33,797 bases of DNA from Spirochaetales bacterium Spiro_02 (GCA_001604275.1 LVBD01000026.1:1-33797); one strand, 5' to 3'; positions 7,814-16,124 are shown, numbered from the stretch's first letter. Notes: a model not told the origin generated them from the sequence alone. Translations and numbers: made by a program.

Positions 7814-8902
7814 ATGAGTGTCAAACTAGTGGATGTGACGAAGGTCTTTACCGACCATGACGATAGACAGAAGGAATTCACTGCGGTCAGTCATGTGAAT
7901 ATCGAGATCGAAGAGGGCGAGATGGTGACATTCCTCGGTCCTTCCGGCTGCGGCAAGACGACTACATTACGGATTATCAGTGGATTCGAGACGCAGACCT
8001 CAGGAGATGTATTCATCGACGGGGAACTTGTCAACGATCTGCCTGCGAACAAGCGGAACACCTCCATGGTGTTTCAGTCCTATGCGATTTTTCCGCATCT
8101 TTCCGTAAGTCAGAACATCGGTTTCGGCTTGGAACTAAAAGGAATGAAAAAGGATGCGATCAAGATCGAGGTTGACAAGATCATGGAGGTCATGGGGCTT
8201 ACGTCTCTTGGGAATCGACGACCGAGCCAGTTGTCCGGTGGACAGCAGCAGCGCGTGGCGCTCGCTCGGGCGATCGTGAATAAGCCGAGAGTGCTTTTGT
8301 TCGACGAGCCGCTTTCCAATCTTGACGCGAAGCTGCGGGAACAGATGCGCATCGAAATCCGACGTATTCAGCAGCAGTTCGGCATCACCAGCATTTATGT
8401 CACCCATGATCAGAGCGAAGCGATGACTGTCAGCGATCGAATCATGGTCATGGACAAGGGTGAGATCAAACAGCTTGGGACGCCTTTCGAGATCTATAGT
8501 CGTCCATCGAACCGATTTGTCGCCGACTTCATCGGCAGAGCGAATTTCATCGAAGGACTGGTGTGCGGTCTGCAGGATGCTGTTTCGATTCAGGTAGGAA
8601 AGACGGTCCTGCGATTTCCCAGTTTCAATCCTGATGTGGAAGAAGGAAAGATCGGTATCGTCGTGATACGTCCGGAAGGCCTTGTGCTCGGCAAGACTTC
8701 CTCGTCCGCGTTTTTCAATGGAACGGTCTCGCATGCGGTGTACCTCGGTTCTTCGATGGAGTATGAGATTTCCGTGGACGGGCGGGAAGACCCGATCATC
8801 GCGGTATCGAACAATCCGGTGAAAGAGGGATTCTTTCATGTCGGGGATCCCGTTGGAATCAGCTTCGACCCTGTCAGTGCCCATGTGATCTCCGGTTCAT
8901 GA
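7814..8902 (+). CDS. ABC transporter ATP-binding protein, cassette 2
   Basis: 362-residue ATPase of the second importer. Walker A GPSGCGKT (42-49), Q-loop in [10 protein letters not shown], signature LSGGQQQ (140-146), Walker B LLFDEP with Asp164 and Glu165, and H-loop in YVTHDQSEA are all intact. A TOBE-type C-terminal region follows from about residue 240. The ATG at 7814 has GGAGATAG at 7803-7810. It is the last gene of cassette 2; an inverted repeat and then a separately promoted GntR gene follow. Confidence 0.93.
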   Translation: MSVKLVDVTKVFTDHDDRQKEFTAVSHVNIEIEEGEMVTFLGPSGCGKTTTLRIISGFETQTSGDVFIDGELVNDLPANKRNTSMVFQSYAIFPHLSVSQNIGFGLELKGMKKDAIKIEVDKIMEVMGLTSLGNRRPSQLSGGQQQRVALARAIVNKPRVLLFDEPLSNLDAKLREQMRIEIRRIQQQFGITSIYVTHDQSEAMTVSDRIMVMDKGEIKQLGTPFEIYSRPSNRFVADFIGRANFIEGLVCGLQDAVSIQVGKTVLRFPSFNPDVEEGKIGIVVIRPEGLVLGKTSSSAFFNGTVSHAVYLGSSMEYEISVDGREDPIIAVSNNPVKEGFFHVGDPVGISFDPVSAHVISGS

Positions 8903-8923
8903 TGGGTGTGCGCCAGAGTGTTC

Positions 8924-8977
8924 GGAATGGTTCGACAGATATCTTGAATATCTCGTATTTTGCAGGTTTCCCATTCC
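8924..8977 (+). terminator. Nested inverted repeat after cassette 2
   Basis: Outer arms GGAATGG (8924-8930) and CCATTCC (8971-8977) enclose a second pair AGATAT (8937-8942) and ATATCT (8948-8953) around a 5-base loop. The position, 21 bases after the ATPase stop, suits a transcript end, but there is no T-run, so it may be a weak or factor-dependent terminator, or an operator for the adjacent GntR protein. Confidence 0.35.
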
Positions 8978-9012
8978 AATCATCGATTTCCGTTTGCTGT
9001 CGGCTCGCGATT

Positions 9013-9042
9013 TTGGTATCATTGCCCTATCAAGGATATAAT
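9013..9042 (+). promoter_or_regulatory. Promoter of the GntR gene
   Basis: TTGGTA (9013-9018) and a perfect TATAAT (9037-9042) are separated by 18 bases. Transcription would start near 9049, about 23 bases before the regulator start, so this gene can be expressed independently of the ABC genes. The direct repeat GTTCCGGTTCCG just downstream (9050-9061) might be part of an operator; that is speculative. Confidence 0.6.
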
Positions 9043-9071
9043 GGCGAAGTTCCGGTTCCGCCAAAAAGGGA

Positions 9072-9836
9072 ATGGTGTACCGTATGGGCTTGAAGTTTCA
9101 GAATGTGTTCTCGGATATCCAGTCGAAGATATTCAACGGCACGTGGATCTACGGGGAGAAGATACCCTCGGAGATGGAGTTGTGCGATATATACGGGGTA
9201 TCCCGCATCACGGTACGGCGGGCGTTGGATAAGCTTGTCGGACAAGGGCTGATCGTTCGCACGCGAGGCAAGGGGTCGTTCGTCTGCCACCGTATGTTGA
9301 TCGCCGGGGCGAGCCACCGATGGTTCGATGAAAGGCTGAAGGAAACGGGGAATCCTTCGTACGTCAGGAAGTTGATCCACAAGGAGAAAGTGCCTGCTAC
9401 GGGAAATCTCGCCCGCGTTCTCAATCTAGACGGACATGAAGAGCCGCGGATGTTATGGTATTTCAAAGGGATCGGATATCTTGGGGATCGACCGGTGGAT
9501 ATCCGCAACAGCTACATGCTCGAGTCGATTGGCGACCAGTTGATAGAGAAAGGTGCATTGGATGCTTTCTACCAGGAGGAAATCGGCCGGATCGTTGGAA
9601 AGGAGTATGTCGCTTCCCATGGGACATTGTCGGCGATCAATGCGAACGAGGAAATCGGCTCGTTGCTGGATATTCCGGTCGGTACGGCGTGCATTTGGAG
9701 CCGGTGCGTCGGGTGCGTCGAGGGCGATGTCCCCGTGGAAGCTTGCCACACGATCTACAACGGCAATTTGTTCGAACTGTTGTTCGATGTCGATCCTCGA
9801 GGTCCAGTAGGGGAATTCTGGGAGTCCTTTCGCTGA
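9072..9836 (+). CDS. GntR-family transcriptional regulator with UTRA domain
   Basis: 254-residue DNA-binding regulator. Residues about 8-72 form the winged helix: IPSEMELCDIYGVSRITVRR (31-50) then ALDKLVGQGLIVRTRGKGSF, the GntR pattern. The remaining residues (about 90-245) match the UTRA ligand-binding fold in length and layout, as in the HutC/PhnF branch, whose effectors are small molecules such as sugar phosphates, phosphonates or histidine-pathway intermediates. The ATG at 9072 lies very close to AAAAAGGG; ATG 9084 (residue 5) is an alternative and changes little. Its place after two solute importers suggests that it controls them in response to the imported solute (inferred). Confidence 0.88.
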   Translation: MVYRMGLKFQNVFSDIQSKIFNGTWIYGEKIPSEMELCDIYGVSRITVRRALDKLVGQGLIVRTRGKGSFVCHRMLIAGASHRWFDERLKETGNPSYVRKLIHKEKVPATGNLARVLNLDGHEEPRMLWYFKGIGYLGDRPVDIRNSYMLESIGDQLIEKGALDAFYQEEIGRIVGKEYVASHGTLSAINANEEIGSLLDIPVGTACIWSRCVGCVEGDVPVEACHTIYNGNLFELLFDVDPRGPVGEFWESFR

Positions 9837-9901
9837 AGCGGCGTCCTCTTGGAGGCTGGCCAATCGGGGAGCTTTGAAAAACACACATAAGGAAGGAATG
9901 C

Positions 9902-10726
9902 ATGCAGACGATGCTGATGCCGGTGCTTGTCACGGCTTTCGCAGGCCTGGCGACCGTCGCTGGCGCTGCTCTGGTCGTGGACCGATATTCCCGAAAAAGC
10001 AAGCTGGTGGCAGCTTCGCTTGGATTCGCGACTGGCGTTATGCTGTCCATCGCGCTCGGCGAGCTATTGCCGGAGGGCGTGGAGATCGGTTCCGAGGCTT
10101 GGGGTCCTATCGCAGGGACACTGCTTCCCGTGGGGCTGTTCATTGCAGGAGCTCTGCTTTCCTGGGGGCTCGATGTCCTGTCCCCTCATGAGCATCATGG
10201 TCATGGGGAGTCGACCTGTAGCGAAGGCGTCGTCCATGAAGAGCCGGGACATTTCATCGACCCCGAATTCGAGAGCCATGATATCGCCCAGGCGGGGAAG
10301 GGAATGGTGGTGGCGTTGCTGCTCCATAACATCATCGAGGGGATGGCCACAGGAATGACAGCGGCAGGGGACTTGCGTCTGGGGATCGGGATGGCCATCG
10401 CCATCGCATTGCACAATGTTCCGATCGGCGCAACGCTTGCGCTTCCTGTGGGATACGGCGGATCGAAATCGAAGGCGATCCTCACCGCGCTGGTGGTCGG
10501 CCTAGTCCAGCCGCTGGGCGCGCTCGTCGGGGTGCTGTTCTTTGGCTCTTCGGGCTCTCCGGTCGTCATGGGGATGCTCACCAGCTTCGTAGCTGGAATC
10601 CTGGTATACATATCCTTCGACGAACTTTGGCCCGCCGCCCAGCATAGTGGAGGACGCTCCCGGTCGATTGCAATGCTGTTCCTTGGCATCTGTTTCATGC
10701 TCGTAACCGAACGGATCTTCGGATAA
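9902..10726 (+). CDS. ZIP-family metal transporter (GufA/ZupT-like)
   Basis: 274-residue membrane protein with about eight hydrophobic segments, probably moving Zn2+, Fe2+ or Mn2+ across the inner membrane. A His-rich cytoplasmic loop (SPHEHHGHGE, 94-103) sits between helices 3 and 4, as is usual for ZIP proteins. The two metal-site motifs are recognisable but altered: helix 4 reads HNIIEG (142-147) where HNxPEG is expected, and helix 5 reads HNVPIG (171-176), losing the usual glutamate. The ATG at 9902 follows AAGGAAGG (9889-9896). It lies alone between the GntR and acyl-CoA ligase genes with no evident link to either. Family confident, metal unknown. Confidence 0.85.
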   Translation: MQTMLMPVLVTAFAGLATVAGAALVVDRYSRKSKLVAASLGFATGVMLSIALGELLPEGVEIGSEAWGPIAGTLLPVGLFIAGALLSWGLDVLSPHEHHGHGESTCSEGVVHEEPGHFIDPEFESHDIAQAGKGMVVALLLHNIIEGMATGMTAAGDLRLGIGMAIAIALHNVPIGATLALPVGYGGSKSKAILTALVVGLVQPLGALVGVLFFGSSGSPVVMGMLTSFVAGILVYISFDELWPAAQHSGGRSRSIAMLFLGICFMLVTERIFG

Positions 10727-10792
10727 CGGAAATAATTCTGGGATTGTCGGTTTTCCTATTCCTGTTTCAGTTGAATTATTCTGACAAATGGT

Positions 10793-10820
10793 GTATCAGT
10801 GTTAATATTAACACTGATAC
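10793..10820. promoter_or_regulatory. Perfect 28-bp palindrome, probable operator of the acyl-CoA ligase gene
   Basis: The half-site GTATCAGTGTTAAT (10793-10806) is followed with no spacer by its exact reverse complement (10807-10820), 40 bases before the ligase ATG. Promoter-like elements overlap it: TTGAAT (10771-10776), 17 bases, then TATCAG (10794-10799); or CTGACA (10781-10786) with AT-rich sequence downstream. A loop-free, AT-centred palindrome inside a promoter is typical of a dimeric repressor site (TetR, FadR/GntR or MarR type). It could instead form a cruciform or an mRNA hairpin. Confidence 0.75.
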
Positions 10821-10860
10821 GGTGATTGTCATGTTTCAATGACCGAAGGGGAAGGCTACT

Positions 10861-12780
10861 ATGGAGAGAACGATCATTCGGATGCTGCATGAGGCGGCGC
10901 AGCGGTACGGCAACCGCGCGTATACGACCAAGAAAACGGATGCGGGATGGACGCCTTGCGGTTTCGCCGAAACCGACGGGCTGTCGGATCTGGTGGCGGC
11001 ATGCCTGGTTTCCAGAGGGATGTCCCCTACGCAGACCTGCGGCATCTTGGCTGAGGGGCGTCCCGAGTGGGTCACGTTCGAACATGGAGTGATCAAGGCG
11101 AGAGGTATCAGCGTTCCGTTGTCCATCAAGCTGACGCCCGACGAGATAGCGTTCCGCATCAACCATAGCGAGGCGGTGGCGCTCGCCGTCAGTTCGAATA
11201 CGCTGGGAAATGTCGTCAAGGCGATGCCGAAATTCGACCACAAAGTCATTCTTGTCTATCTTGATTCGTCCGATGAACGGATCTCCAACCATGCCGCGGA
11301 AAGCGGTTGGAAGGCTGGCGTGGACTATGTGGACTGGGATATGGTCCTTACCGAAGGGAAGACTGCGCTCGACAAGAATTCCGATCTGGTCAAACGTCTG
11401 GAAACAGAAGTCAAGGAAGATGATACGATCAACATCTGCTACACCAGCGGCACGACCGGCAATCCGAAAGGGATCATGCTGACGCATCTGAACTACTGGG
11501 CGAACAGTCATGACGCAGTGGAGTTGTTCAAGATTCCAGATGCGACGTTCGAGACGCTGATCGTACTCCCCGTAGACCATTCCTTCGCCCATACGGTGGG
11601 CATCTACACCGCTCTGGTGCGTGGCATCACGCTCCATTTCGTGGACGCCCGCGGTTCCAATGCCGCGATCATCCGCAATTTCCCGAAGAACCTCGTCGAA
11701 GTGAATCCTGTGTTCCTGATGACCGTTCCGTCGATCAGCGGCAATTTCATGAAGAAGATCACCCAGGGGGTGATGGGCAAGGGAAAGTTCGTAGCGGGGA
11801 TTTTCCAGCGGGGACTGGAGGCGGGGATCGCCCGCAACGGGGACGGATTCCGCAAAGGCGGCGGATGGGTTCGGTTCAAGACCTGGCTTCCGTTTACGCT
11901 GGCGAACATGCTTGTCTTTCCCAAACTTCGCCGGATTTTCGGTGATCGGATGCAGTTCTGCGTCGGAGGAGGTGCGTTGCTGGAAGCGAAGCAGCAGCGA
12001 TTTTTCGCCGCGATCGGGGTGCCGATCTATCAAGGCTACGGGCTGACCGAGGCCGCGCCGATCATCAGTTCCAATTCCCCCAGTCGGTACAAGTTCGGTT
12101 CGTCGGGCATGGTCGCCCCGTCGGTGGTATGCAAGATCATGAAGGACGAAACCCACGAGGCGAAGGTCGGCGAACGAGGCGAGATCGTCATCAAGGGCGA
12201 GAACGTGATGAAGGGGTACTTCAAGAATCCGGAGGCCTCGGCCGAGGTGTTGCGTGACGGCTGGTTGTGGACCGGCGACCTAGGCTACTACGACGAGGAT
12301 GGGTTCCTGGTCGTCACCGGTCGAGCCAAGGCGTTGCTGATTGCAAAGGACGGGGAAAAATATTCACCGGAAGAGGTCGAGGAAGTGATGATCAACAACC
12401 TCGACATTCTCAATCAGTTGATGGTCTATAATGACCACCAGGCTATTACTTCCGCGCTTGTCACCCTCCAGGAGGATGTCGTCAAGCGGTTGATCGCAGA
12501 ACAAAGTCTGTCGACCCCTGAGGCGGTCCACGATGCTGTGATCCGTTTTCTGCGTTCGTACGAGCCGCTGGCAAAGGCGATTCCTTCGGTCTGGCTTCCT
12601 GCACGGTTCGCGATCATCCCCAAGGCGTTCAGCGAGGCCGACGGGTTGGTCAATTCGACGATGAAACTGGTCCGATACAAGACGGTCGAGTTCTACAAGG
12701 ACAGGATCGATGCGATGTACGAGAGCGACGAACGCAACGATGCGCTGAACATCCAGGCGATCAAGGAGCTATTCTTCTGA
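10861..12780 (+). CDS. Long-chain acyl-CoA ligase / AMP-dependent synthetase (FadD-like)
   Basis: 639-residue adenylate-forming enzyme predicted to activate a fatty acid with ATP and then load it on CoA. The phosphate-binding loop TSGTTGNPKG is at 195-204, the adenine motif GYGLTEA at 392-398, and TGDL at 471-474. The C-terminal hinge region reads GRAKALLIAKDGEKYSPEEV, a variant of the usual GRxKDLI. Length and order fit bacterial and eukaryote-like long-chain ligases; an aryl or medium-chain substrate cannot be excluded. A GAAGGGGAAGG stretch precedes the ATG at 10861. A perfect palindrome overlaps the promoter and a strong terminator lies 52 bases after the stop, so it is a single-gene unit with its own control. 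Confidence 0.88.
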   Translation: MERTIIRMLHEAAQRYGNRAYTTKKTDAGWTPCGFAETDGLSDLVAACLVSRGMSPTQTCGILAEGRPEWVTFEHGVIKARGISVPLSIKLTPDEIAFRINHSEAVALAVSSNTLGNVVKAMPKFDHKVILVYLDSSDERISNHAAESGWKAGVDYVDWDMVLTEGKTALDKNSDLVKRLETEVKEDDTINICYTSGTTGNPKGIMLTHLNYWANSHDAVELFKIPDATFETLIVLPVDHSFAHTVGIYTALVRGITLHFVDARGSNAAIIRNFPKNLVEVNPVFLMTVPSISGNFMKKITQGVMGKGKFVAGIFQRGLEAGIARNGDGFRKGGGWVRFKTWLPFTLANMLVFPKLRRIFGDRMQFCVGGGALLEAKQQRFFAAIGVPIYQGYGLTEAAPIISSNSPSRYKFGSSGMVAPSVVCKIMKDETHEAKVGERGEIVIKGENVMKGYFKNPEASAEVLRDGWLWTGDLGYYDEDGFLVVTGRAKALLIAKDGEKYSPEEVEEVMINNLDILNQLMVYNDHQAITSALVTLQEDVVKRLIAEQSLSTPEAVHDAVIRFLRSYEPLAKAIPSVWLPARFAIIPKAFSEADGLVNSTMKLVRYKTVEFYKDRIDAMYESDERNDALNIQAIKELFF

Positions 12781-12832
12781 TGTTCGTCCATTTCGTGTAA
12801 TGCTTTCATAGATTTGTGTGTTATACATGTAC

Positions 12833-12883
12833 CAGCCTTGCCTGTCATCAAGTATGATGAACGGCAGGGCTGTTTTCGTTTTT
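12833..12883 (+). terminator. Rho-independent terminator after the acyl-CoA ligase
   Basis: CAGCCTTGCC (12833-12842) pairs with GGCAGGGCTG (12863-12872) with one G-U pair. Inside it TCATCA (12845-12850) pairs with TGATGA (12855-12860) around the loop AGTA. The tail is TTTTCGTTTTT. Confidence 0.88.
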
Positions 12884-13081
12884 GACGGTTTTTGGTGATA
12901 TGTCATTGTTCGTAAATGAGATACGCACAGATACGGAACCTTTTCCAGTTTTTGGTCGCTGCGTGATGTTTTGTGCCTTTTTTATATAAGAATCATATTT
13001 ATCACTGGATTAACACCAAAAGGTATCGTATGATGGAGCCGAATGAGTCTGCCACCCCGGGGAACGGGATAGGAGGATGTG
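12884..13081 (+). promoter_or_regulatory. AT-rich leader of the lipoprotein/FadL-like operon
   Basis: No gene is seen here. The stretch around 12970-13016 is AT-rich and probably holds the promoter: TTGTGC (12972-12977), 17 bases, CATATT (12995-13000), a weak match. Directly after it TATCACTG (13000-13007) and ATTAACAC (13009-13016) resemble parts of the palindrome at 10793-10820, whose halves contain TATCAGTG and ATTAACAC. AGGAGG at 13071-13076 is the ribosome binding site of the lipoprotein gene. Confidence 0.45.
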
Positions 13082-14518
13082 ATGAAGAAATTTGCGATTG
13101 CGTTTTTGATACCGTTGCTTTTGGTAATGCTTGCATCGTGCGACGGTGACCTTCAGTCGAAGGTAGCCGGTCTCATGGACAAACTGGGCGGCAACGTCTG
13201 GATTGATTCCGGACTGGTCGAACCGAATACCGCAGGGGTGACTCAGGTTACGGCTACGGTCACCAATACGTCTACGATGGCTTCGAATCAGGCTATAGCA
13301 TCTCTCGGTTTTTCTAATTTGGACGGCTATTCATCTCCGATTGGAAATGACGATCCTGTACTGGCCCCTCAGTCGGCCGAAGATAAGAAAGCTCTGGAGG
13401 ATGCGCTGAGTACCGCCTTGAACTCGACGACCCAGACAGAGAAGCTCAAGGAAGAATTAAGCAAGCCGGTGACTGATAGCGCTACGGTTACAGCTGCCCA
13501 GAATTCAATGAAAGTCGCCGCAGCTGCGTTGACGGCTGCCGCCGGTATGACTGGTCTTGATTCCAATACTGCCACTGCATTAACCAATTTTGCCAGTGCC
13601 TTGAATGCAAACGCAATTGAATCTTCTCTCACACAAGGTGATGTCATGCTCGTGCAGATGATGACCAATCTCGTTGCATCTACTGCTACGGTTGCTTCCT
13701 CAGAAGATAGTATCGATCCTGCTAGCGACGATGTCAAAGCAGTCATCGATGACTCATTGTTCTTGATCAATGTCGCCCAGCAGGTTTCCGGTGTCGGGAG
13801 TCTTGATTTGACGCAGATGCTGAACCTCAGCGATCTGATGAGCAAGATCAACACTCGGTCGGTTGCTAGGTCAGGGGAAACGGAAAGTCCTGTGGAAGTG
13901 ATTCAGTTTGGGAATGATCAAGCAGAAGTCGTCGGCTATGTCAATCAAGTTTCCAAGATTGTCGCTACGTATGTTATGGCGACTTCCGATGGTACCATCG
14001 ATGAAGCAAAATACCAGCAGATGATCCGGAGCATGAGGGTCGTGAAAGCCGCATATGAAAATGCCGTGGCCATGGCATCGTTGTCTTCATCCCATTCTCC
14101 GTCGGAAAAAGAGCAGTTTGGGTTGACGGCGATGATGGATTATGCGGTAGCGACTGCGTTCATTGAACTGGATACGTTCGAAGATTCCGAAACATTTGAC
14201 GATTTGGTTGGAACTTTGGAACCTGGCGACACCGTTCGAGAAATCCTTCAATCTCTGTATCAGCATACTCCAAAGTTGCTGACGGGAACGTTGGTTCCAG
14301 GGGATACCCTGTACATAGGTGGGGAATATGCCTCGGCACTTGGGTCGCTTGACCAAGAAGCCTTATTGGGAAAGCTGAAGGATTATGTCAAAGGTTGTAA
14401 GACTGCAATTCTGGATGCATATGATGTGATCGAAGATATGGCGACAATTTCTGACAATACGATGATCACGGCGCAATTGACCAGCGATCAGCTGTCCAGT
14501 TGGTTCGATTCACTATAG
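13082..14518 (+). CDS. Lipoprotein of unknown function
   Basis: 478 residues starting at the ATG at 13082, five bases after AGGAGG; a GTG directly upstream (13079) is less well placed. Residues 1-19 are a lipoprotein signal with lipobox LASC, so Cys20 should be acylated. The next residue is Asp, an inner-membrane retention signal in E. coli, though spirochaetal sorting rules differ. The mature part is rich in Ala, Ser, Thr and Asp, looks largely helical, and has no cysteine motif or catalytic signature that I recognise. The 14-base gap to the following FadL-like barrel gene indicates co-transcription. The pair may work together at the outer membrane, for example in lipid or hydrophobic-solute uptake (inferred). 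Function unknown. Confidence 0.8.
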   Translation: MKKFAIAFLIPLLLVMLASCDGDLQSKVAGLMDKLGGNVWIDSGLVEPNTAGVTQVTATVTNTSTMASNQAIASLGFSNLDGYSSPIGNDDPVLAPQSAEDKKALEDALSTALNSTTQTEKLKEELSKPVTDSATVTAAQNSMKVAAAALTAAAGMTGLDSNTATALTNFASALNANAIESSLTQGDVMLVQMMTNLVASTATVASSEDSIDPASDDVKAVIDDSLFLINVAQQVSGVGSLDLTQMLNLSDLMSKINTRSVARSGETESPVEVIQFGNDQAEVVGYVNQVSKIVATYVMATSDGTIDEAKYQQMIRSMRVVKAAYENAVAMASLSSSHSPSEKEQFGLTAMMDYAVATAFIELDTFEDSETFDDLVGTLEPGDTVREILQSLYQHTPKLLTGTLVPGDTLYIGGEYASALGSLDQEALLGKLKDYVKGCKTAILDAYDVIEDMATISDNTMITAQLTSDQLSSWFDSL

Positions 14519-14532
14519 AATGGGGGCGAGAG

Positions 14533-15810
14533 ATGAATACGATACGGAAAGTTTCTTGTGTGTTGATGCTGGTTGCTGTAATTGCAGCTCCTCTTTTTGC
14601 GACGGAGTCTACGGATCCCGTAGGTCCTGGAGTTGGAAGTTCCTCGGTCGCATATGATTCTCTTGGTGTGGTTTTTTCGCCGATCAGCGTCCGATCCATG
14701 GGGATGGGCGGTGCCGGAATCGCCGTTGCCGGTACGTCGGATAGTTTCTTTCTCAATCCAGCTGCACTCGCGAATAGGAAATTCCAGCTGTCCTTGCCGT
14801 CCATTGGTGTGACGGTCTATAATCCGCAACAAATTCTCGAGCAAGGGATCATTGAGGATATCAAAGCGGATAAGGAGGAAGATGCAGCTCAGAAGTTCCT
14901 AGGAATTTTGAGTCGCAAGGGCTTCAACGAGGCGCTGACTTCAGATGTTGCTTTTTCTTTGTCTGCGGGAGGGTTCGGTCTTGGAATTCAAGCGCAGGAG
15001 AAGATTCACTCATATAGCCCGGATGGAAAGACAACTTCGACAAAGCTGATCGCCGAAGCCAATGCCGTCGCTACTTTGGGGTATGGGCTTCGTATCCACA
15101 TTATTGAAGATTCTTTGTCCATCGATCTTGGTGTCGCAGCGCGGTTCAACTATCGCGCCTACAACCAGGCAGTTACCGCAGATGATTTCATAGGGTTGGT
15201 CGCTGGAACGGAAGATACCGATGATTTGCTCAACGAGACTCCGTTGATGGCTGGCTGGGCTGTTCCCATCGATGCCGGTGTAAACGTCAATCTGCCGCTA
15301 GGGTTCACGATCTCCACCGTCGTACGTAATCTGATCGGCAAGTATCACATGACCGCCTATCCCGGCATCAGCAACTGGGCGAAGGAAGTCTTGGGCGTGA
15401 AGCTTACTTCTGATGGTTCTCAAGGGGCAGGAACTAATTCGGAGTTTGAATTCACGATCCCATGGTCGCTGGATGCCGGCTTCGGCTGGGCTCCGTCGTT
15501 CGGTTCCTTCGACAAGATACTCCGTCCTACGGTGGCCGTCGATGTCGTGGATCTGGTTGATCTCTTTGGAGAAGAGGTCACCACCGAACGGCTGTTGACT
15601 CATCTCAAGGCAGGTGCGGAAGTCAAGCTGTTCTCGATGCTGGATGTCCGAGCCGGTCTGAACCAAGGCTACATTACCATCGGTGCCGGCGTAGACCTCT
15701 TCGTAATCAGGTTGGAAGCGGCATATTATCGGCAGGAGTTCGGCGTGCAGTTGGACGACAAGCCGGTCGATGCGCTGACAATCAGGGCGAACATCGGTTT
15801 CGACCGCTGA
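14533..15810 (+). CDS. FadL/UPF0164-like outer-membrane beta-barrel protein
   Basis: 425 residues. The ATG at 14533 is preferred to an in-frame GTG at 14500, inside the upstream gene, because GGGGGCGAGAG precedes it and a signal peptide follows (about 1-24, cleaved after LFA). The mature N-terminus carries VRSMGMGGAGIAVAG then SFFLNPAALA, the hallmark of the FadL/PorV/TraF-like barrel superfamily, in which an N-terminal segment plugs the pore. Alternating hydrophobic strands continue to the end (LTIRANIGFDR). Relatives in treponemes are the UPF0164/FadL-like proteins thought to import hydrophobic nutrients such as fatty acids. With fadD just upstream, fatty-acid uptake is plausible, but transport has not been shown by anything in the sequence. 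Confidence 0.75.
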   Translation: MNTIRKVSCVLMLVAVIAAPLFATESTDPVGPGVGSSSVAYDSLGVVFSPISVRSMGMGGAGIAVAGTSDSFFLNPAALANRKFQLSLPSIGVTVYNPQQILEQGIIEDIKADKEEDAAQKFLGILSRKGFNEALTSDVAFSLSAGGFGLGIQAQEKIHSYSPDGKTTSTKLIAEANAVATLGYGLRIHIIEDSLSIDLGVAARFNYRAYNQAVTADDFIGLVAGTEDTDDLLNETPLMAGWAVPIDAGVNVNLPLGFTISTVVRNLIGKYHMTAYPGISNWAKEVLGVKLTSDGSQGAGTNSEFEFTIPWSLDAGFGWAPSFGSFDKILRPTVAVDVVDLVDLFGEEVTTERLLTHLKAGAEVKLFSMLDVRAGLNQGYITIGAGVDLFVIRLEAAYYRQEFGVQLDDKPVDALTIRANIGFDR

Positions 15811-15825
15811 TTTTTCAAGCTTTCA

Positions 15826-15870
15826 GCAACCCGTTGAAGTGGCAAGGTCCACTAGACGGGTTGCTTTTTT
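15826..15870 (+). terminator. Rho-independent terminator of the lipoprotein/FadL-like operon
   Basis: GCAACCCGT (15826-15834) pairs with ACGGGTTGC (15856-15864), with an inner AGTGG/CCACT stem. Six T follow (15865-15870). Confidence 0.92.
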
Positions 15871-15967
15871 ATGTCCATTCCTAGGTCGGAAAGTGCTATG
15901 AGAGTCAGATTTTTGAGGACTTTGTAGATTAATTATTTGTATTGTATGTAATTGTATATGTTCATTG

Positions 15968-16044
15968 CTTTGTCATTGCTCGGACATTGCTTTGCCATTT
16001 GTGCATGCATGCTCGGTGATTGCTCGGACATTGCTTCGCCATTG
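15968..16044. repeat. Degenerate 11-bp tandem repeat array
   Basis: Seven consecutive 11-base units read on the plus strand: CTTTGTCATTG, CTCGGACATTG, CTTTGCCATTT, GTGCATGCATG, CTCGGTGATTG, CTCGGACATTG, CTTCGCCATTG, starting at 15968, 15979, 15990, 16001, 16012, 16023 and 16034. The consensus is about CTYNGNCATTG. A further unit, TATGTTCATTG, precedes at 15957. CATTG-g-CTTCGCCA at about 16163-16176 is an isolated related copy. The period is not a multiple of three, so this is not a coding repeat. It is one helical turn (10.5-11 bp) long, as expected for phased protein-binding sites, but function is unknown. Confidence 0.75.
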
Positions 16045-16094
16045 CTCAAAACTAGACATATGCTCAATTCTGTCTTAAAAACTTGCCTCCAAAC

Positions 16095-16124
16095 AGCCTT
16101 ACAGCCCGTACCAAGCCCGTACTC
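16095..16124. repeat. Second short 11-bp repeat
   Basis: AGCCCGTACCA (16103-16113) is directly followed by AGCCCGTACTC (16114-16124) and preceded by a partial copy AGCCTTAC (16095-16102). The unit length equals that of the array at 15968-16044 although the sequence differs. The whole stretch 15871-16193 otherwise contains no gene I would support; short frames on both strands lack ribosome binding sites and family likeness. Confidence 0.5.

Noticed and set aside
8899-9093. Short plus-strand frame between the second ATPase and the GntR gene
   Set aside because: It overlaps the ATPase end, an inverted repeat and the GntR promoter, and its translation has no protein character.
12951-12970. Similarity between GTTTTTGGTCGCTGCGTGAT and a stretch at about 28976-28996
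   Set aside because: A roughly 20-base match with mismatches and a one-base gap, in unrelated leaders; too short and T-rich to call a shared element.
16001-16011. GTGCATGCATG as a separate palindromic site (GCATGC)
   Set aside because: It is in exact register with the 11-bp array, so it is better read as a diverged repeat unit.
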